The notes below the pieces were generated by a model. That model saw nothing but the letters and a program-made list of their open reading frames with translations. It did not search any database and was not told the DNA's origin. A stretch of 64,000 nt of DNA from Tieghemostelium lacteum (Eukaryota > Evosea > Eumycetozoa > Dictyosteliales > Raperosteliaceae), in NCBI GenBank assembly GCA_001606155.1, contig LODT01000021.1, positions 124,001-188,000 on the forward strand. The letters are read 5' to 3'. The position numbers were made by a program, and so were the translations under genes. Below, piece after piece: positions 29,817-42,300 of this stretch (within the stretch, counting starts at the first letter, position 1; each line of letters begins with the position of its first letter).

Positions 29817-31064
29817 ATGATAAGAGTTGGAGTAATTTCACAACATTTTTTTAAAGAGAATTCTAAAATTTTAAGAGTTTTTAATATTGCTGAACATATT
29901 CAAGTAATTGAATTTGAAAATGGTTGTAGAAGCATATGTCTAAATAGGGAAAAGTGTTTAAATACAATTGATCTACAAATGGCTAAAGCAATTATTAAAA
30001 TATTAAATTCATATAAAGATGACCCCAATTGTAAAATGATTTTAATAACTTCAAAAGTTAAAAATTTTTTTAGTGTTGGTGGTGACCTTAAAGTTAATTA
30101 TGGTAAATCTTTTGAAGAACTTTGTAGAATTGGGTTTAGATTTTTTACAAAAATGGCTTTATTAGAATATATTATTCACTACTATCCTAAACCTATTGTA
30201 TCGTTGGTAAATGGAACTGTTCTAGGTGCTGGAATATCCTTGAGCTTTCATACTAAATATACTGTAGTTTCGGAAAACCTAAAATTTTCAATGCCTGAGA
30301 ACTATGTTGGTATCGTTCCAGATAATGGAAGTAGTTACCTTATTGGTAAATTGAAATCTGTTGGTTTGTACATGTTACTAACTAGTGCCAGAATAAACCA
30401 TTTAGATGCCATAGACCTAAACCTTGCATCCAACTTTTGTCCTGAAAAAAATATTAAAAATCTTGAAATGGAATTGCAATCTAGTTTTGAAATTGGATCA
30501 CAAAAGGGTTTAGAATCAATTCTACACAAACACTGTATGCCAAAAAGATTTGTAAACCTTAATGCTGGAATTACTGTAAAAAACAGAAATATCATTGAAA
30601 AATGTTTTAATTGGGGTTTTAAAACTTTCGATGAAATTCATAAACAATTGAAATTGGAAGCTGAAAATGAAAATCTTGATGAAGATGCAAGAAAATTTAT
30701 ATTTAATTCACTTGTTGCCATAGATTTGTTGGTTCCAGTTAGTGTCAGAACTTGTTTTGAATTAGTTCATAGAAATGAGGGACGTTCATTAAAAGAATGT
30801 TTACTTAATGAGATTAGATGTGATGTGCATATAGCTAGAAGAAATGATCTCCAAGAAGGTATAAAAAGGGTTTTGTTAGATAAAACCTATCAACCAAAAT
30901 TTGATCCATCAACTATTGATCAAGTTCCATCGGAACTTGTAGAATATATGTTTGAACCATTAACCAATAGTGATACTGCCAATTACGGTGATGATGAATA
31001 TATGAAAGTCTTATTAGAAAGTTTTGGAGAAATTGATAACTTTGATTTTCTAAGCCCATTATAA
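29817..31064 (+). CDS. 3-hydroxyisobutyryl-CoA hydrolase-like protein (crotonase superfamily)
   Basis: A single exon of 415 aa. It shows the crotonase fold markers LNREKCLNTIDLQMAK, FFSVGGDLK (oxyanion loop, as in FCAGGD), VNGTVLGAGISLSFH and MPENYVGIVPDNGSSYL. The last keeps the Glu and Asp that are catalytic in HIBCH (MPET...FPD). The C-terminal part with the LNEIRCDVHIARRNDLQEGI-like stretch is the extra HIBCH domain that separates it from plain enoyl-CoA hydratases. Family role: hydrolysis of 3-hydroxyisobutyryl-CoA in mitochondrial valine breakdown. The N-terminus (RVGVISQHFFKENSKILRVF) is basic and could be a targeting peptide. The substrate may differ, because several other active-site neighbours are altered (GSSYL for GGGYF). 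Confidence 0.85.
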   Translation: MIRVGVISQHFFKENSKILRVFNIAEHIQVIEFENGCRSICLNREKCLNTIDLQMAKAIIKILNSYKDDPNCKMILITSKVKNFFSVGGDLKVNYGKSFEELCRIGFRFFTKMALLEYIIHYYPKPIVSLVNGTVLGAGISLSFHTKYTVVSENLKFSMPENYVGIVPDNGSSYLIGKLKSVGLYMLLTSARINHLDAIDLNLASNFCPEKNIKNLEMELQSSFEIGSQKGLESILHKHCMPKRFVNLNAGITVKNRNIIEKCFNWGFKTFDEIHKQLKLEAENENLDEDARKFIFNSLVAIDLLVPVSVRTCFELVHRNEGRSLKECLLNEIRCDVHIARRNDLQEGIKRVLLDKTYQPKFDPSTIDQVPSELVEYMFEPLTNSDTANYGDDEYMKVLLESFGEIDNFDFLSPL

Positions 31065-31118
31065 ATAAATAAAATTTTATTTTTTTTTTTTTTTTAATTT
31101 CATTTGGTTACCTTAAAG

Positions 31119-33085
31119 ATGTCAGATTTACTTAGTTATATAGGAATTGTTGGATTTCATCATCAACATGGACACAGACTAGAATTTATATATCCACCAA
31201 TATCTAACCAGGATTTGGGAATGTTTGATTGGAATTATTTGAATTATGCTGCGTTACCAGATGGATGTCATAATTCAAATGAGGATTATTGTTTCTTTGT
31301 AATGAATGAAACAAATCCCACAACAGTACCTTCAAATAAATTATATGGTATTGCTTATTTTAAACAAAAAGCAATAAAGGATTTACCAAGTGAAGCAATA
31401 TCTATAGATGATACCAGATCAACTATACAAAAATCAGTAGTTGTGTTATCCAATTTTGTATGTACATCTACCACACCTATAGAATATTACTAGAACCATC
31501 AATATTTATTATAATATAAAAAAAATTTATAATGTAATAGCCAATATTTTATTCTTTTAAAACACAACTGTCAAGTGCAACAATATGTTATTTCAATCAA
31601 GGTGATTTCAAAAATACAGAGATTCTAGTAAACTGGTTCAATAACAAGAATAAACAATTCAGAGAAGACAATAATCTATATCTAGAAAAAAGAAAAGAAA
31701 ACAAAAAACCAGAGAATGAATTCACAACAGAATCACTACAAAAACAAATAATTCCAATTCAAAGTGACTTATTTTTTAGTTCATCATCTCTTCAGAAATT
31801 TCTATTACATTTTGGCAGAAACAGTTTAGTTTTCTTTAAACTATTAATGTTGGAAAGAGGTGTACTCGTATTTTGCCCTCAACCTGTGAACGCAGTCTGC
31901 GAGACTGTTTTGTCTGTTCTATCTCTGTTTCCAAAGAGTTTTGATCTATTTGTTCAACAAAACCATTCTGTGTGCTCTGATTACCATATAGAATGGTCAC
32001 AGGACACTGATAAAGAACATCTAGAGCAGATTAGAAAGTTTCAACTACCACTGCCTATATTTACTAGTAAAGGTACATTTTGTCAGCCTTATTTACCTTT
32101 GCAACACAGTGCTGCTATTATACCGGATACAGAGCATCCTACAAATGGGCAGAAAGGGTATCTTGTAGGTACTAGTAATAACCTCTATCTTAAATCACCT
32201 CCATCTACCTGTCATGCTATTGTTGATATACAAAGTGGTGAAATACTATTTAGGGATGAATCTCTACATCGTATACTTGAACTCACCTCTTTTGATAGAC
32301 GTTTTATTGACCATATTATAGATACAGTTCAAGAGGTTTACACTAATCCTCAACAAACTGGGTACATTGGAACTGATAAATGGCTACGTGACCAATTTGC
32401 TTACTATATACTGTGTCTATTAAATAGTCTTTCCAAAACACTAAGAGTAGAGGATGGAAAAGCAATTATTGATAATATAGACTCACTATCAACATTTAAT
32501 GAATTCTTTATTAGAAAATGGTCTGGTTCAAGAAATTTTCATTTGTGGAGAAATCGTATGTTTAAACAGTACCCAAATTCCTTACCTCATTTCAAGTCAC
32601 TACCTAACCATCCATCAGGACCACCTTCAGATATCATTGATAATCTTCAAGATAGTCTTGTACCAATAACCAATTCACTTTCAAAAGTTTTTTCATCATT
32701 TTTCAATGAATCCCCAACTAACACACCACAAACACCAAATTCTAATAATAATAGTAATAATAATTTTTATAACGCCAGTAAATCAGCAGTAAAACCATTA
32801 GTATCAACAAGTAAAGATTTAGCAAAATCATTTTTTAATTATTTTACCCAAACAACTAGTACCACCAATAGTACCGATCAAAAGGACACACCTAGTGTTC
32901 TAAAAGAACAAGAATTTTTTGAAATTACAAGTGAATCGTCCTCTATTGGTGTACCTACTACCACAGTACAAGTAGAACAAACTTTAGAAGTGGTGAACCA
33001 AAATGGAGAAGAAATTAAAGAAGATACAAATTTAAAGATTATACAAGAATTTGATCCAGATACCGATCAATTCTATGAACTGTAA
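31119..33085 (+). CDS. avl9: AVL9 family protein (late secretory pathway)
   Basis: Two exons, 31119-31457 and 31541-33085, with an 83-bp intron (GTATGT...AATAG), give 627 aa. The upstream frame lacks an ATG, so the start is MSDLLSYIGIVGFHHQHGH. Exon 1 has YPPISNQDLGMFDWNYLNYAALPDG, broken in my reading into the usual AVL9 blocks, and KSVVVLSNF. Exon 2 begins PIFYSFKTQLSSATICYFNQ, and continues with LLMLERGVLVFCPQPVNAV and VLSLFPKSF, all matching yeast and human AVL9 (a longin/DENN-like fold). The C-terminal 150 residues are Asn/Thr-rich. The family acts in export from the Golgi and in cell migration. The gene follows the HIBCH-like gene by 55 bp of T-rich DNA. Confidence 0.9.
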
Positions 33086-33584
33086 TTTAAAAATAAATTA
33101 AAACAATACATGACACCATTTACCCCCATACATTCACACTGTGAGTAACACTTCTTAATAGAAGTACTTCCTCGTGTTTTAAAAATATCCCTAGACACAC
33201 TTCTTTCTAAATATATCTTCATTCTGATTCTGGGTTGTGATTCCATGAACATTGAAAATTAATTTCGCGACCACTTTTTTCAGAATTTGATTTTTTCCAC
33301 CAAAAAATGTAAATCAAAAACTTATAAGATTCGTCTTATTTTTATAAATTTTTTTTTTTTAAATTGGATCTTTTAGATCCTTTATAAACAATTTTTTTTT
33401 TTTTATTTATTTATTTTAATTATTTATTTACATTTTTGTCTTAATCTTAATTTATTAAAAGTTTTTTTTTTAAAAATTATTTTTATAATTTAAAGTTCTT
33501 TTAAATATTACCCACTCACTCACCATATCAAACACACATAAACATTACACAAACATAATCACATACCCAACAAACATTTACAAA
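33086..33584. other. AT-rich spacer upstream of the tyrosine-phosphatase gene
   Basis: It has long T runs and a C/A-rich segment with repeated ACACA near 33510-33580 just before the ATG. It holds no ORF and is the probable promoter. Confidence 0.6.
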
Positions 33585-35269
33585 ATGAGTGGACCATTAG
33601 AGGAAATGGAACCAGTTTCAGGTTCATCGATATTAAACTTTAATAGTAATAGTAATGGAAGTAATGATAGCAATAATATTTGTATGATCATAAACTTTGT
33701 AGTTTTAGTTAATTATCAAAAGATTCTAATTCTATTTATACTTTCTATACTATTTTACTATCAAATACTCTATCTCTATAATATATATTCACAATTTGAA
33801 GGTATTAAATTAGAATCTGTACCAAATTATAGGTCATTAGGTGGTTTACCAATTGGAACTGAGTATGTGTTTTTTTCGAATTTCAATTATTTTATAAAAA
33901 AGATTAATTAATCTTATTGATTTATGTATATAATAGTGGAAAATATTTTATAAGACCAGGTGTGGTAAGTAGATCGGCTACACCTACCAATGCAACATTT
34001 TCAGATGAATTTTGGTTATTGGAGATATTGAATATCAAGACTTTGATTGATTTTAGAACTTCATGGGAAAATAAAACCATCTCACCAGTTAGAAAATTTG
34101 AAGATAATTTTATTCAGTACTCTATAAAAGAGAGAGAAAAAGAGAAGGATAAGGATAGAGATGATTTAGTAAAGAGTGGTGGCAGTCGTAAAGATAGGGC
34201 ATTAGAGAAAGAAAAAGAAAAAGAGAGAGAAAAGGAAAAAGAGAAAGAAAATGGATCAGCTAAACATTATATATATAGTACTGCTAATGGTGATGGTGTT
34301 GCAATACCTACTATAACAGTTAGTAGTGAGAAAGAGATGGAAGAACAGAGAAATGGTATATTGTGGAGAATATACAATAGAAATCTTACACCTGAGGAAT
34401 TGACTAAACTTCGAACACATTCAACTGGTGCACTAAGAAAGAGATATTCTATACCTTTGATTAATAATAGATTCTTTTTGGAAGGTGTATATTCAACAGC
34501 TCCAAATGACACCAAAATGAAGAGTACAGTGTCAAGATATATACTGTTTAATGACAGTGTTGGTGCATTCATGCTAATGAACCATCTCAATGATTTGGGT
34601 ATTGTTGAAATGTATAAACTTACCTTAATCTACACTCAAGAAGAACTTCTCACCATTATGAGAATTTTGAAAAACAGAGAAAATTACCCCATTTTATATT
34701 TTTGTTCGTTGGGTAAGGATAGAACAGGTATGGTTACTTCTATACTGTTGTCATGTTTGGGTGTTCCCAGACAAATTATTATTGACGACTATTCAAAGAG
34801 TGAAGGAAATCTAACTGCTCATTTGGATCACATTAGAAGATACTTTACTCGTGTGGGGTTGAGTAAAGATGAGTTTATTCGATCTCACAAACAGACTATG
34901 GAAGGTCTGTTGAATTGGGTTGACGAAACCTATGGTTCAGTTTCAAATTATTTGGTTACTATTGGATTTACTATGGAGGAACAAGAAGAACTCAAGAGAA
35001 ATCTAATTGTATCCAAAGAGGAATACGACAGATTAACTGAGGAAGCTATTCACATTCCAGATTTGGAAAAGAGAAAAGAAGAGTATATCAATTCTCAAAA
35101 ACAAAAGAAATCTCCAAAACTATTTTCAACAAGTCCCAGACTTATATGGAGAAGATTATCATCAAGTGGTTCAAAAGATCATCCAACTCCTCCAATGTCC
35201 AGTGCCAACAATAGTGATACTAATAATAACAATACTTTAAAACCTGAAAAACCAGTAAAATTATTATAA
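33585..35269 (+). CDS. Membrane-anchored atypical tyrosine/serine phosphatase (IphP-like)
   Basis: Two exons, 33585-33862 and 33937-35269, with a 74-bp intron (GTATGT...AATAG), give 536 aa. The junction yields GLPIGT-DGKYFIRPGVVSRSA, the usual N-terminal signature of this family (LGG...YRSA). One membrane segment lies at about residues 46-64 (ILILFILSILFYYQILYLY). The P-loop reads FCSLGKDRTGM, a C-x5-R loop with the GKDRTG ending of lipid and dual-specificity IphP-type enzymes, but with Phe in place of the common His before Cys. Between lies a long charged Lys/Glu-rich insertion (about residues 165-210). The C-terminus is basic and Ser/Asn-rich. Such enzymes act on phosphoproteins or phosphoinositides; the substrate is unknown. 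Confidence 0.82.
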
Positions 35270-35318
35270 GTCATTATATATAAACGTACCTCGCAAAAAT
35301 ATTTTGAATTAACAAAAT

Positions 35319-36100
35319 TTACAATTTTATTTCTTCTTTTTTAAGTATTGCTTCTTTTGTTTCAATTTGAACTTTTAAATATTTTAATTCTTCTAAATTT
35401 AATTCATTCATTAGTAATTCAATGGATTTTAAAATATTTTGATTTTTTAATTCGTTACTAATAGGAGAAGCTGGTGATTGTTGTGCTTTGGGATTTGGTG
35501 ATTTTTGAAGTTGAGGATATAGAGATACAATTTTGAAATTAAATGTTTCCAGTTGTGGTATATGTTTTAATATTATTTCATCTTTGTATTTTATACCAAA
35601 TGTAGAATTATTTATATTTAGTTTTTTCAGTTTGTTAAGTGGTTTAAGAGAAGCAAGAAATGTTTTTACTATATCTAGGGATCCTTTTTTCTCTTCCATT
35701 GTAACTACTTCTCTCCAATGAAGTTCTTCAAGATTTGTTAATAAATTTAGAGGTGGTAAACCGTACTTTATACATTTATTTGCAATTTTATTTGATGTTT
35801 GAAGTGGTGGTAAATTACCATTTGTAAATACATTTTCAGATAAAATCAATACTTTTAAATTTACTAATCTTTCAAAATATGGAAACTTTTCATATAAATT
35901 ACTAAATTAACACTACTATTGGATATTTGAAAGACTATAATATCTATCTTATATTTACTTACAAATTTCTCACATACATTATAACCAGTTCTTTCTGAAC
36001 TTAAATCTAATGTTAATATATTTTCAAAAGGTATGGCAGTATCTTTCTTAAAAGAAGCTAAACATTGTAATTCATTTATTATACTATTTAAATCTGACAT
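35319..36100 (-). CDS. Small leucine-rich protein, function unknown
   Basis: Two exons, 36100-35963 and 35885-35319, with a 77-bp intron (GTAAGT...AAAAG), give 234 aa. The start is MSDLNSIINELQCLASFKK; upstream codons of the open frame lack a good context. The frame crosses the junction as NVCEKF-FPYFERLVNLKVLILSENVF. At least three imperfect leucine-rich repeats are visible (NLKVLILSEN, NLEELHWREV, KLKKLNINNSTF). The tail ends in a Glu/Lys helix. It lies tail-to-tail with the phosphatase gene, with 49 bp between stops, and is divergent from the possible PET117 gene. I recognise no orthologue. Confidence 0.7.
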
Positions 36101-36353
36101 CAATACTATCTCAACAATAACTTTAAAAAAGAATTTCAAAATCAAAAAAAAAATAAAGATATTTTTACATTTAATCAAAACTGTGAAAATATCTTTCGTT
36201 TTCCACAAAAGTCAATGATCATTTAGAGAAATTATATTAAAATTAATTTTTTTTAATAATAGTTTATATAATTCTAAAAGTTTATTAATTTTAACAGTTT
36301 TATCAATAAAGTCAAATAAACTTATAATTTTTTTTCATTTTTTAGAGTTTGAA

Positions 36354-36641
36354 ATGGCAAGAAGCAAAGCTTATTATTTGTTTGGTGTTTCGGCATTAGC
36401 AGGTAGTTTTTATTTATTAGATTTATATTTAAAAGAAGGATATTGTATGTACTGATTTATATTGATAAGTCATTTGAAGTTATATATTAACTGTAGATTG
36501 ATAACTTTGTCAGATAATTACGTAAAATATCATGAAGGTAAAAAAGTTGATCAACAATTAGCCAGAGAAGATCTAGCTAGAAAAAGAATAAAAGATAGAG
36601 AACTAAAAGAACAACAACAACAAAATCAAAAAGGAAAATAG
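36354..36641 (+). CDS. Small single-pass membrane protein, possibly PET117-like
   Basis: Two exons, 36354-36444 and 36514-36641, with a 69-bp intron (GTATGT...GTCAG), give 72 aa. It starts MARSKAYYLFGVSALAGSF, has one hydrophobic segment (about residues 8-26), then YNYVKYHEGKKVDQQLARED and a charged Lys/Arg/Glu/Gln tail. Size, N-terminal anchor and the charged helix after it resemble the cytochrome c oxidase assembly factor PET117 of the mitochondrial inner membrane, but the identity is weak. The splice is supported by frame (phase 1, T+AT) and by matching composition on both sides. An intron-like TTTTAG lies just before the ATG and may end a 5' untranslated intron. Confidence 0.6.
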
Positions 36642-36919
36642 TAGTAATACAGATTGTAAATATATATAATGATATAATAGGGTAGTAGTTCACAAACGGC
36701 ACTATTCTTGAGGAATATAGAGTTATGGTGAACGTGTAACAACTACTGTAATAGGAACATTAAAAATGGGAAATAAAATTAATTTTAGAGTGGAATACCT
36801 AAGAAGATCTTCTACTCATGCTCTGCATTTCCTATCAAAATTTTTTTACAATTTTTTCATTTTCAATTAGCACACAATCAAGTTCAACTTAATTGATATT
36901 TATTGTGTTATTAAAAACA

Positions 36920-38680
36920 ATGAATTCATTGAAAATATTAAATAGATTAAAATCATTAAATTCAAATTTATTGAAAAATAATACCATATATAGTAATATA
37001 AAAAACAATACAATTTTATTTGGTATTAATAATAATCAATATAAAGGTAATAATAATCATAGTAATAATAATAATGATAATCAAAATCAAAATAATAGAT
37101 TTTTTAGAAAAACAACATTATTATCATCTATTGGTTTAATTGGTGTTTTGTCAACTGCACATTTGATTAATCATTTAGATCAAAATAATAGTAATAATGT
37201 TAATAGTAAATTACCAAAAGATGTAATTATAAAGTTAATGCAAATATTTGGTAATAGATTTACACTAAATGATCAAGATAGAGATGCTCATGGAAAGGAT
37301 TTTAGTTATCATGATAGATGTAATCCAGATGCTATTGTATATCCAATAAATGAAGATGAGGTTAGAAAACTGATTTTGATATGTTCGGAATACCGTGTAC
37401 CTATCATTCCCTATGGATCAGGTACATCACTTGAAGGTCACACCATTGCAATTCACGGTGGTGTAACTATTGATTTTCACAAGATGCAAAAAGTTTTAGA
37501 GATTTGTTTAGATGATCAATATGTAACTGTACAACCTGGCATAAGTTATGACGATTTGAATATAGTTCTCAAAGACAAAGGTTACTTTTTTGGATGTGAT
37601 CCAGGTCCAGGTGCATCTATTGGTGGTATGGTTGGAACAAGTTGTAGTGGTACTCATGCCGTTAGATATGGAACTATGAAAGACAATGTCATTAGTTTAC
37701 GTGCCATTTTACCTAATGGTGATGTTATAAAAACTAGATCAAAAGCTAAAAAGTCATCGGCTGGCTATGATCTAACACATTTGTTTATAGGATCTGAAGG
37801 AACTTTGGGAATTACCACTGAGGTTACATTAAAGATTCAACCACTTCCTGAACACTCTTCAGTGTCTCTAGTAACTTTTGACTCAATTGATGATGCTTCA
37901 AAGACTGTTATTCAAACTATGCAAAGTGGTATACAAATTGGTCGTGTTGAACTTTTAGATGATGTAATGATGAAAGCAGTTAACCAAGCTAACGGTACAT
38001 CCTATCAAGAGAAATCTACACTTATATTTGAATTCACAGGTTCAAAATCTACAGTTTCAGAGCAAATTCAACGTGTTAGAGAAATCTCTAACCGTAACCA
38101 TTCTTCAGAATTTAAGTTCTCTTCAACCCCAGAGGAAAAGGATGCTTTATGGTTAGCTAGAAAAACTGCATTGTGGAGTAGTAAAGTTCTCAAACCAGAT
38201 TCAGAAGTATGGATAACAGATGCTTGTGTACCAGTTTCTAAACTAGCAACTATTATAGGTGAGACTAAATCTGATATTGAAAAGACCTCATTATTGGCAC
38301 CTCTAGTCAGTCATGCTGGTGATGGTAATTTTCATCTATTTATTCTATTTAACCCAAATGATACTAAAGAGGTACTAGAGGCTCAATTAATTAATCATAA
38401 TCTTGTTGAAAGAGCTATACAATATAATGGTACATGTACAGGTGAACATGGTGTATCTTTCGGCAAAATTGTATGTATTATTTGAATTACCCACCATTCA
38501 CAAAATGAAAATATTCTCTATTAACACTTTATTTTATTAAAAATTACACAGAAATATTTAGATCAAGAATTAGGAAAAGAAACTGTAAACTTAATGAAAA
38601 CCATTAAAAAGGCTATTGATCCAAATAACATTATGAATCCAGGTAAAATTATTACTGTTGAGGATTTTAATAAATTTTAA
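36920..38680 (+). CDS. ldhd: D-lactate dehydrogenase (cytochrome), mitochondrial
   Basis: Two exons, 36920-38470 and 38552-38680, with an 81-bp intron (GTATGT...CACAG), give 559 aa. It starts MNSLKILNRLKSLNSNLLKN, a basic, Asn-rich mitochondrial presequence, followed by a hydrophobic stretch (LLSSIGLIGVLSTAHLI, about 75-91). The FAD-binding PCMH domain shows IPYGSGTSLEGHT, GCDPGPGASIGGMVGTSCSG and LFIGSEGTLGI. The C-terminal oxidase domain has VSHAGDGNFHLFILFNP and CTGEHGVSFGKI, whose His residues are catalytic in the family. Exon 2 supplies the last IDPNNIMNPGKI helix, standard for FAD-linked oxidases. The enzyme oxidises D-lactate and passes electrons to cytochrome c in mitochondria. The window has no second copy. 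Confidence 0.95.
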
Positions 38681-39311
38681 TATAAACATATATTCCTATT
38701 TCAATATACTATGAACATTACAGTTAAAAGTTGAAATTCTAATTTTTAATTATCAATTACACCTCCTCCCAAAATTATGTTCATTTGATCCAACAACACA
38801 AAATTTCAATGAAAGTATTCATATTACTCAGAGAACTTTTAATAATTTTTAAGAAAAATATATTTACACATTCCTTCTTTACCAGCATTTCAATGGATGA
38901 TTGTTTGTTCAATGATCACTAAAATTCATTTGTTTTCACTAAAAAAAATATAAATATTCAAAATGGTGATGAATAAAAAAACACCGATCGAAAAGTTATA
39001 TGGTAAATTTATTATAATTGATGTGATCGATGGGGTAAAAAATTGTAAAACACTATAAAAATTGTGGGTGTGATTAACATTTTTTTGAGATATTTTTCAA
39101 ATTGTTTGAATTATTTTTTTCAACCTCTGTTTTGCATCTGTTTTTATAAATTCTTTGATTTTGATTACTAAGTTTTTAAAATTACCAAAAGACACTAATA
39201 AAAATAAAATGGAGGAAATCCATTTGAATCCTCTTTATTAATAATTTTTATAGTTAGAGAGAGAGAGAGATCATATATCTCCTCCTTATTTTATTTATTT
39301 ATATATTTATA
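38681..39311. other. AT-rich spacer upstream of the surface-protein gene
   Basis: This 631-bp stretch has A/T runs and a short AG repeat (39257-39269) close to the ATG. It is the likely promoter, and no motif could be assigned with confidence. Confidence 0.55.
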
Positions 39312-42300
39312 ATGAAAATTTATTTTACATTATTTACACTTGTATTTTATTTGTTCATTGTCAACAATGGTGTTGTACTCTCACAAAAATGTATATCAAT
39401 AGATATGGAGACTACCAATGAATATTGTAATTCAAATAGTGGGAATATAGAATACAATGGTAATAGAGTTAAGATATCCAATGTTGACGATTATGCCAGT
39501 ATTTCTATATCTCCAGAAGTAAAACCAACTTTTAATGCAGATGGTTTCTATTTTATGAAATTGAAGTTTAATACTTCTTATACTATCACTGCAACTTGTA
39601 AGGATCAAACTGTCACTACTGCACCAGTACTGTTTACTGAAGGTTTCAGTTATGAAGTTACCAATGCTCCTTGTTTTGGTTCTTTTGGAAGTGTACAGAT
39701 TTACAGTCACTACCTGTCAATGAAAATGTCAATTAATGGTAATAATCCAGTGACTATTGCTAAGGATGCTCAAGGTAACCATTATCCTGTAAATTTAGCT
39801 GTAATGGATACTACTCAAGTTTACTTTTATACTGGTGATGATTTTACTCAAAGTTGTAGAGTCCCTCTCGGTATTACTGAAATTACTGATAAACAACCAA
39901 CAGTAACAACAACTCCCAGAGAATGTTGGCAGTCTACTCCAAATGGTAAGATTTCCGTTTCAAATTTTGCAAGTTATACCAATATAACTATAGGTTCTAA
40001 GGTACATCAAGGTGGTAACTTTACTGGACTTGAAGCTGGACCATATGTTTTAGTTCTTACCTCAAACCAATGTGGTGAACAATCTATCAATGTTATGGTT
40101 GATTTAAGATATCCAAGACTTAACTTACAAGTTGATGATTCATGTCCTAGTAACATCTCAGTAACACCATCTACTGAAAGTATAGGTCCATCAAGCACTG
40201 CGACATTTACGATGGATAACAATGTAAATCCACCACCCTGGCTTATAACATCCAATGGTCAGTACCATGCATTTGTATCAATCACAGGTCAGGTTTTTTC
40301 AACTTGTTTCCAAAGCAGATACTTTACAATCGGTCTTTCATTACTCCCAATTAGATATGAGGTTGTAAGCTCTGAGATCAAATGTGACGATACACCATCA
40401 GTTAAAATTAAGATTATTAGTCTTAATCCATTACTTTCTCTCACAGATTTACAATTCCAAGATATTAAAGATAAGAGTACTTTCCAATTGGCATCGGATA
40501 ACACTCTTACCATTCCATATGACCATAGAATTCTAGTTACTGCAAATAATGGATGTTTCTCAAATGCTGAGTCATACACCATCTATTTCCCATTACCATA
40601 TCCAGTGATTAACATCCTCGGTGACAAGACTGGATACTGTTTTGAAAATGTTAGTATCTATATTCCAAATTATATGGATTTCACTCAACTCTATATGGTA
40701 AATGGTGGACAGCCACCTAGTAGAGATCTTCAACTTAGAGATGAAAATGTAGCAGCTCTTTCTTTGTACCCTGTCAATGGTCTATTTGAAAATATTCCAA
40801 GAACAATAGGATACAACTTATACTTTGACTATAAAAACTGTAGTAGTGTATCTTCAAAATATACTCCAGACCCTATTGGTATTAGATTACAATCATTTTC
40901 TGGACTTTATAGACCAGATAGAGTTTCCTTCCAACACAAAATTCTAACACAACCAAATTGTGTGAGTCTTCAAGGTCAAGTTGAAATGACAATGTACCAT
41001 GATGTTAGAGGTCTACTCTGTAACCAAACTCTTACCTATTCAGAAGGTGAAGATATTCAATTCTATTGTAAAATTGATGATTGTTATGTAAATCAAAATT
41101 GGACTGCACCAGCCTCTATGAAACCTTGTATGTATATATAATATTTTAGTTTAGGGTTTTAACTTTATAATGGTATACTAATTAATATAATTTTTATATA
41201 GATACAAATCCAGAATTTAATATAACAACCACACCAGCTCCTTGTAGATATGGAACTGGACAAGCTACTATTACTACCAATGTTGAAGATTATTACTTGA
41301 AATATATGACTATTGATGGAATTCATTATGAATATTCTAGAACTATTAATAGTCTTAGAGTTGGTAATCATACCATTGTTTTATACTTTAAAGAAAACTG
41401 GACACAATGTAGTGATAGTTACTCTTTTAATGTTGAAGTTGAGTCAAGTGATAACACATTTGAAGCTACCATTGATTCTATTACTCATCTCAGTGGAACT
41501 TGTGATGGTGCTGGTGGATCTATTACTCTACCAAGTGGTGTCTATTCTGGATCATTAATGTTAACACACACTATTACTTATCAAGAGATACCAATTACTG
41601 ATACTGCATCTGGATTGAGTAGTGGTAACTACACATTTTCATTCAGATCTGCTGATGGAACTTGTTCAGGTTCAACTATAGTTGAAATCAAATCCATACC
41701 TGCTAATAGTCTTACTTATTCCATTCTAAGACAACCAACATGCGAACCTGGTTTTGAGATGAATGATAAACATCCAGCTGATGGTATAGCAGTATTCAAA
41801 TTGAATAATGGTGATGCTCAAATTGATAAAATTGTAAACTACTACACTGGAGATCAAACTACTGGATCTTGGGTAGTTGGTGTTGCTCCAGGTGTCAATA
41901 TATTCACTATCTTCAGCCAACAATGTCAATATCAAGTTGAATTCAATGCCACTTTACATCCACCAAATTTTGGTACTAAAAAGTTGTACAAGAGAAACTG
42001 TGCTCATAATAACGACCATATTCGTATCTACAGTAACAATAGTAATGTTAATATTGATAACGTCGAAGCTGAAGTTGGAGACTGGAATCCAGATGGTGGT
42101 ATACTCTCTGGTGTCTATGGTGAATCTGAGATCACTATCTACTGGAATGGTGTTTGTAGTACACTATTCACTTTGCCAAATGAGGAATTTGATCTCAGTG
42201 GTGTACCTGAGTATCCAAAATTCGAAGTTCACTGGTCATGTGACAACCAATACAATGGATACGTTCAATTACTCAATCCTGAGAAATGGATACAAGTTAG

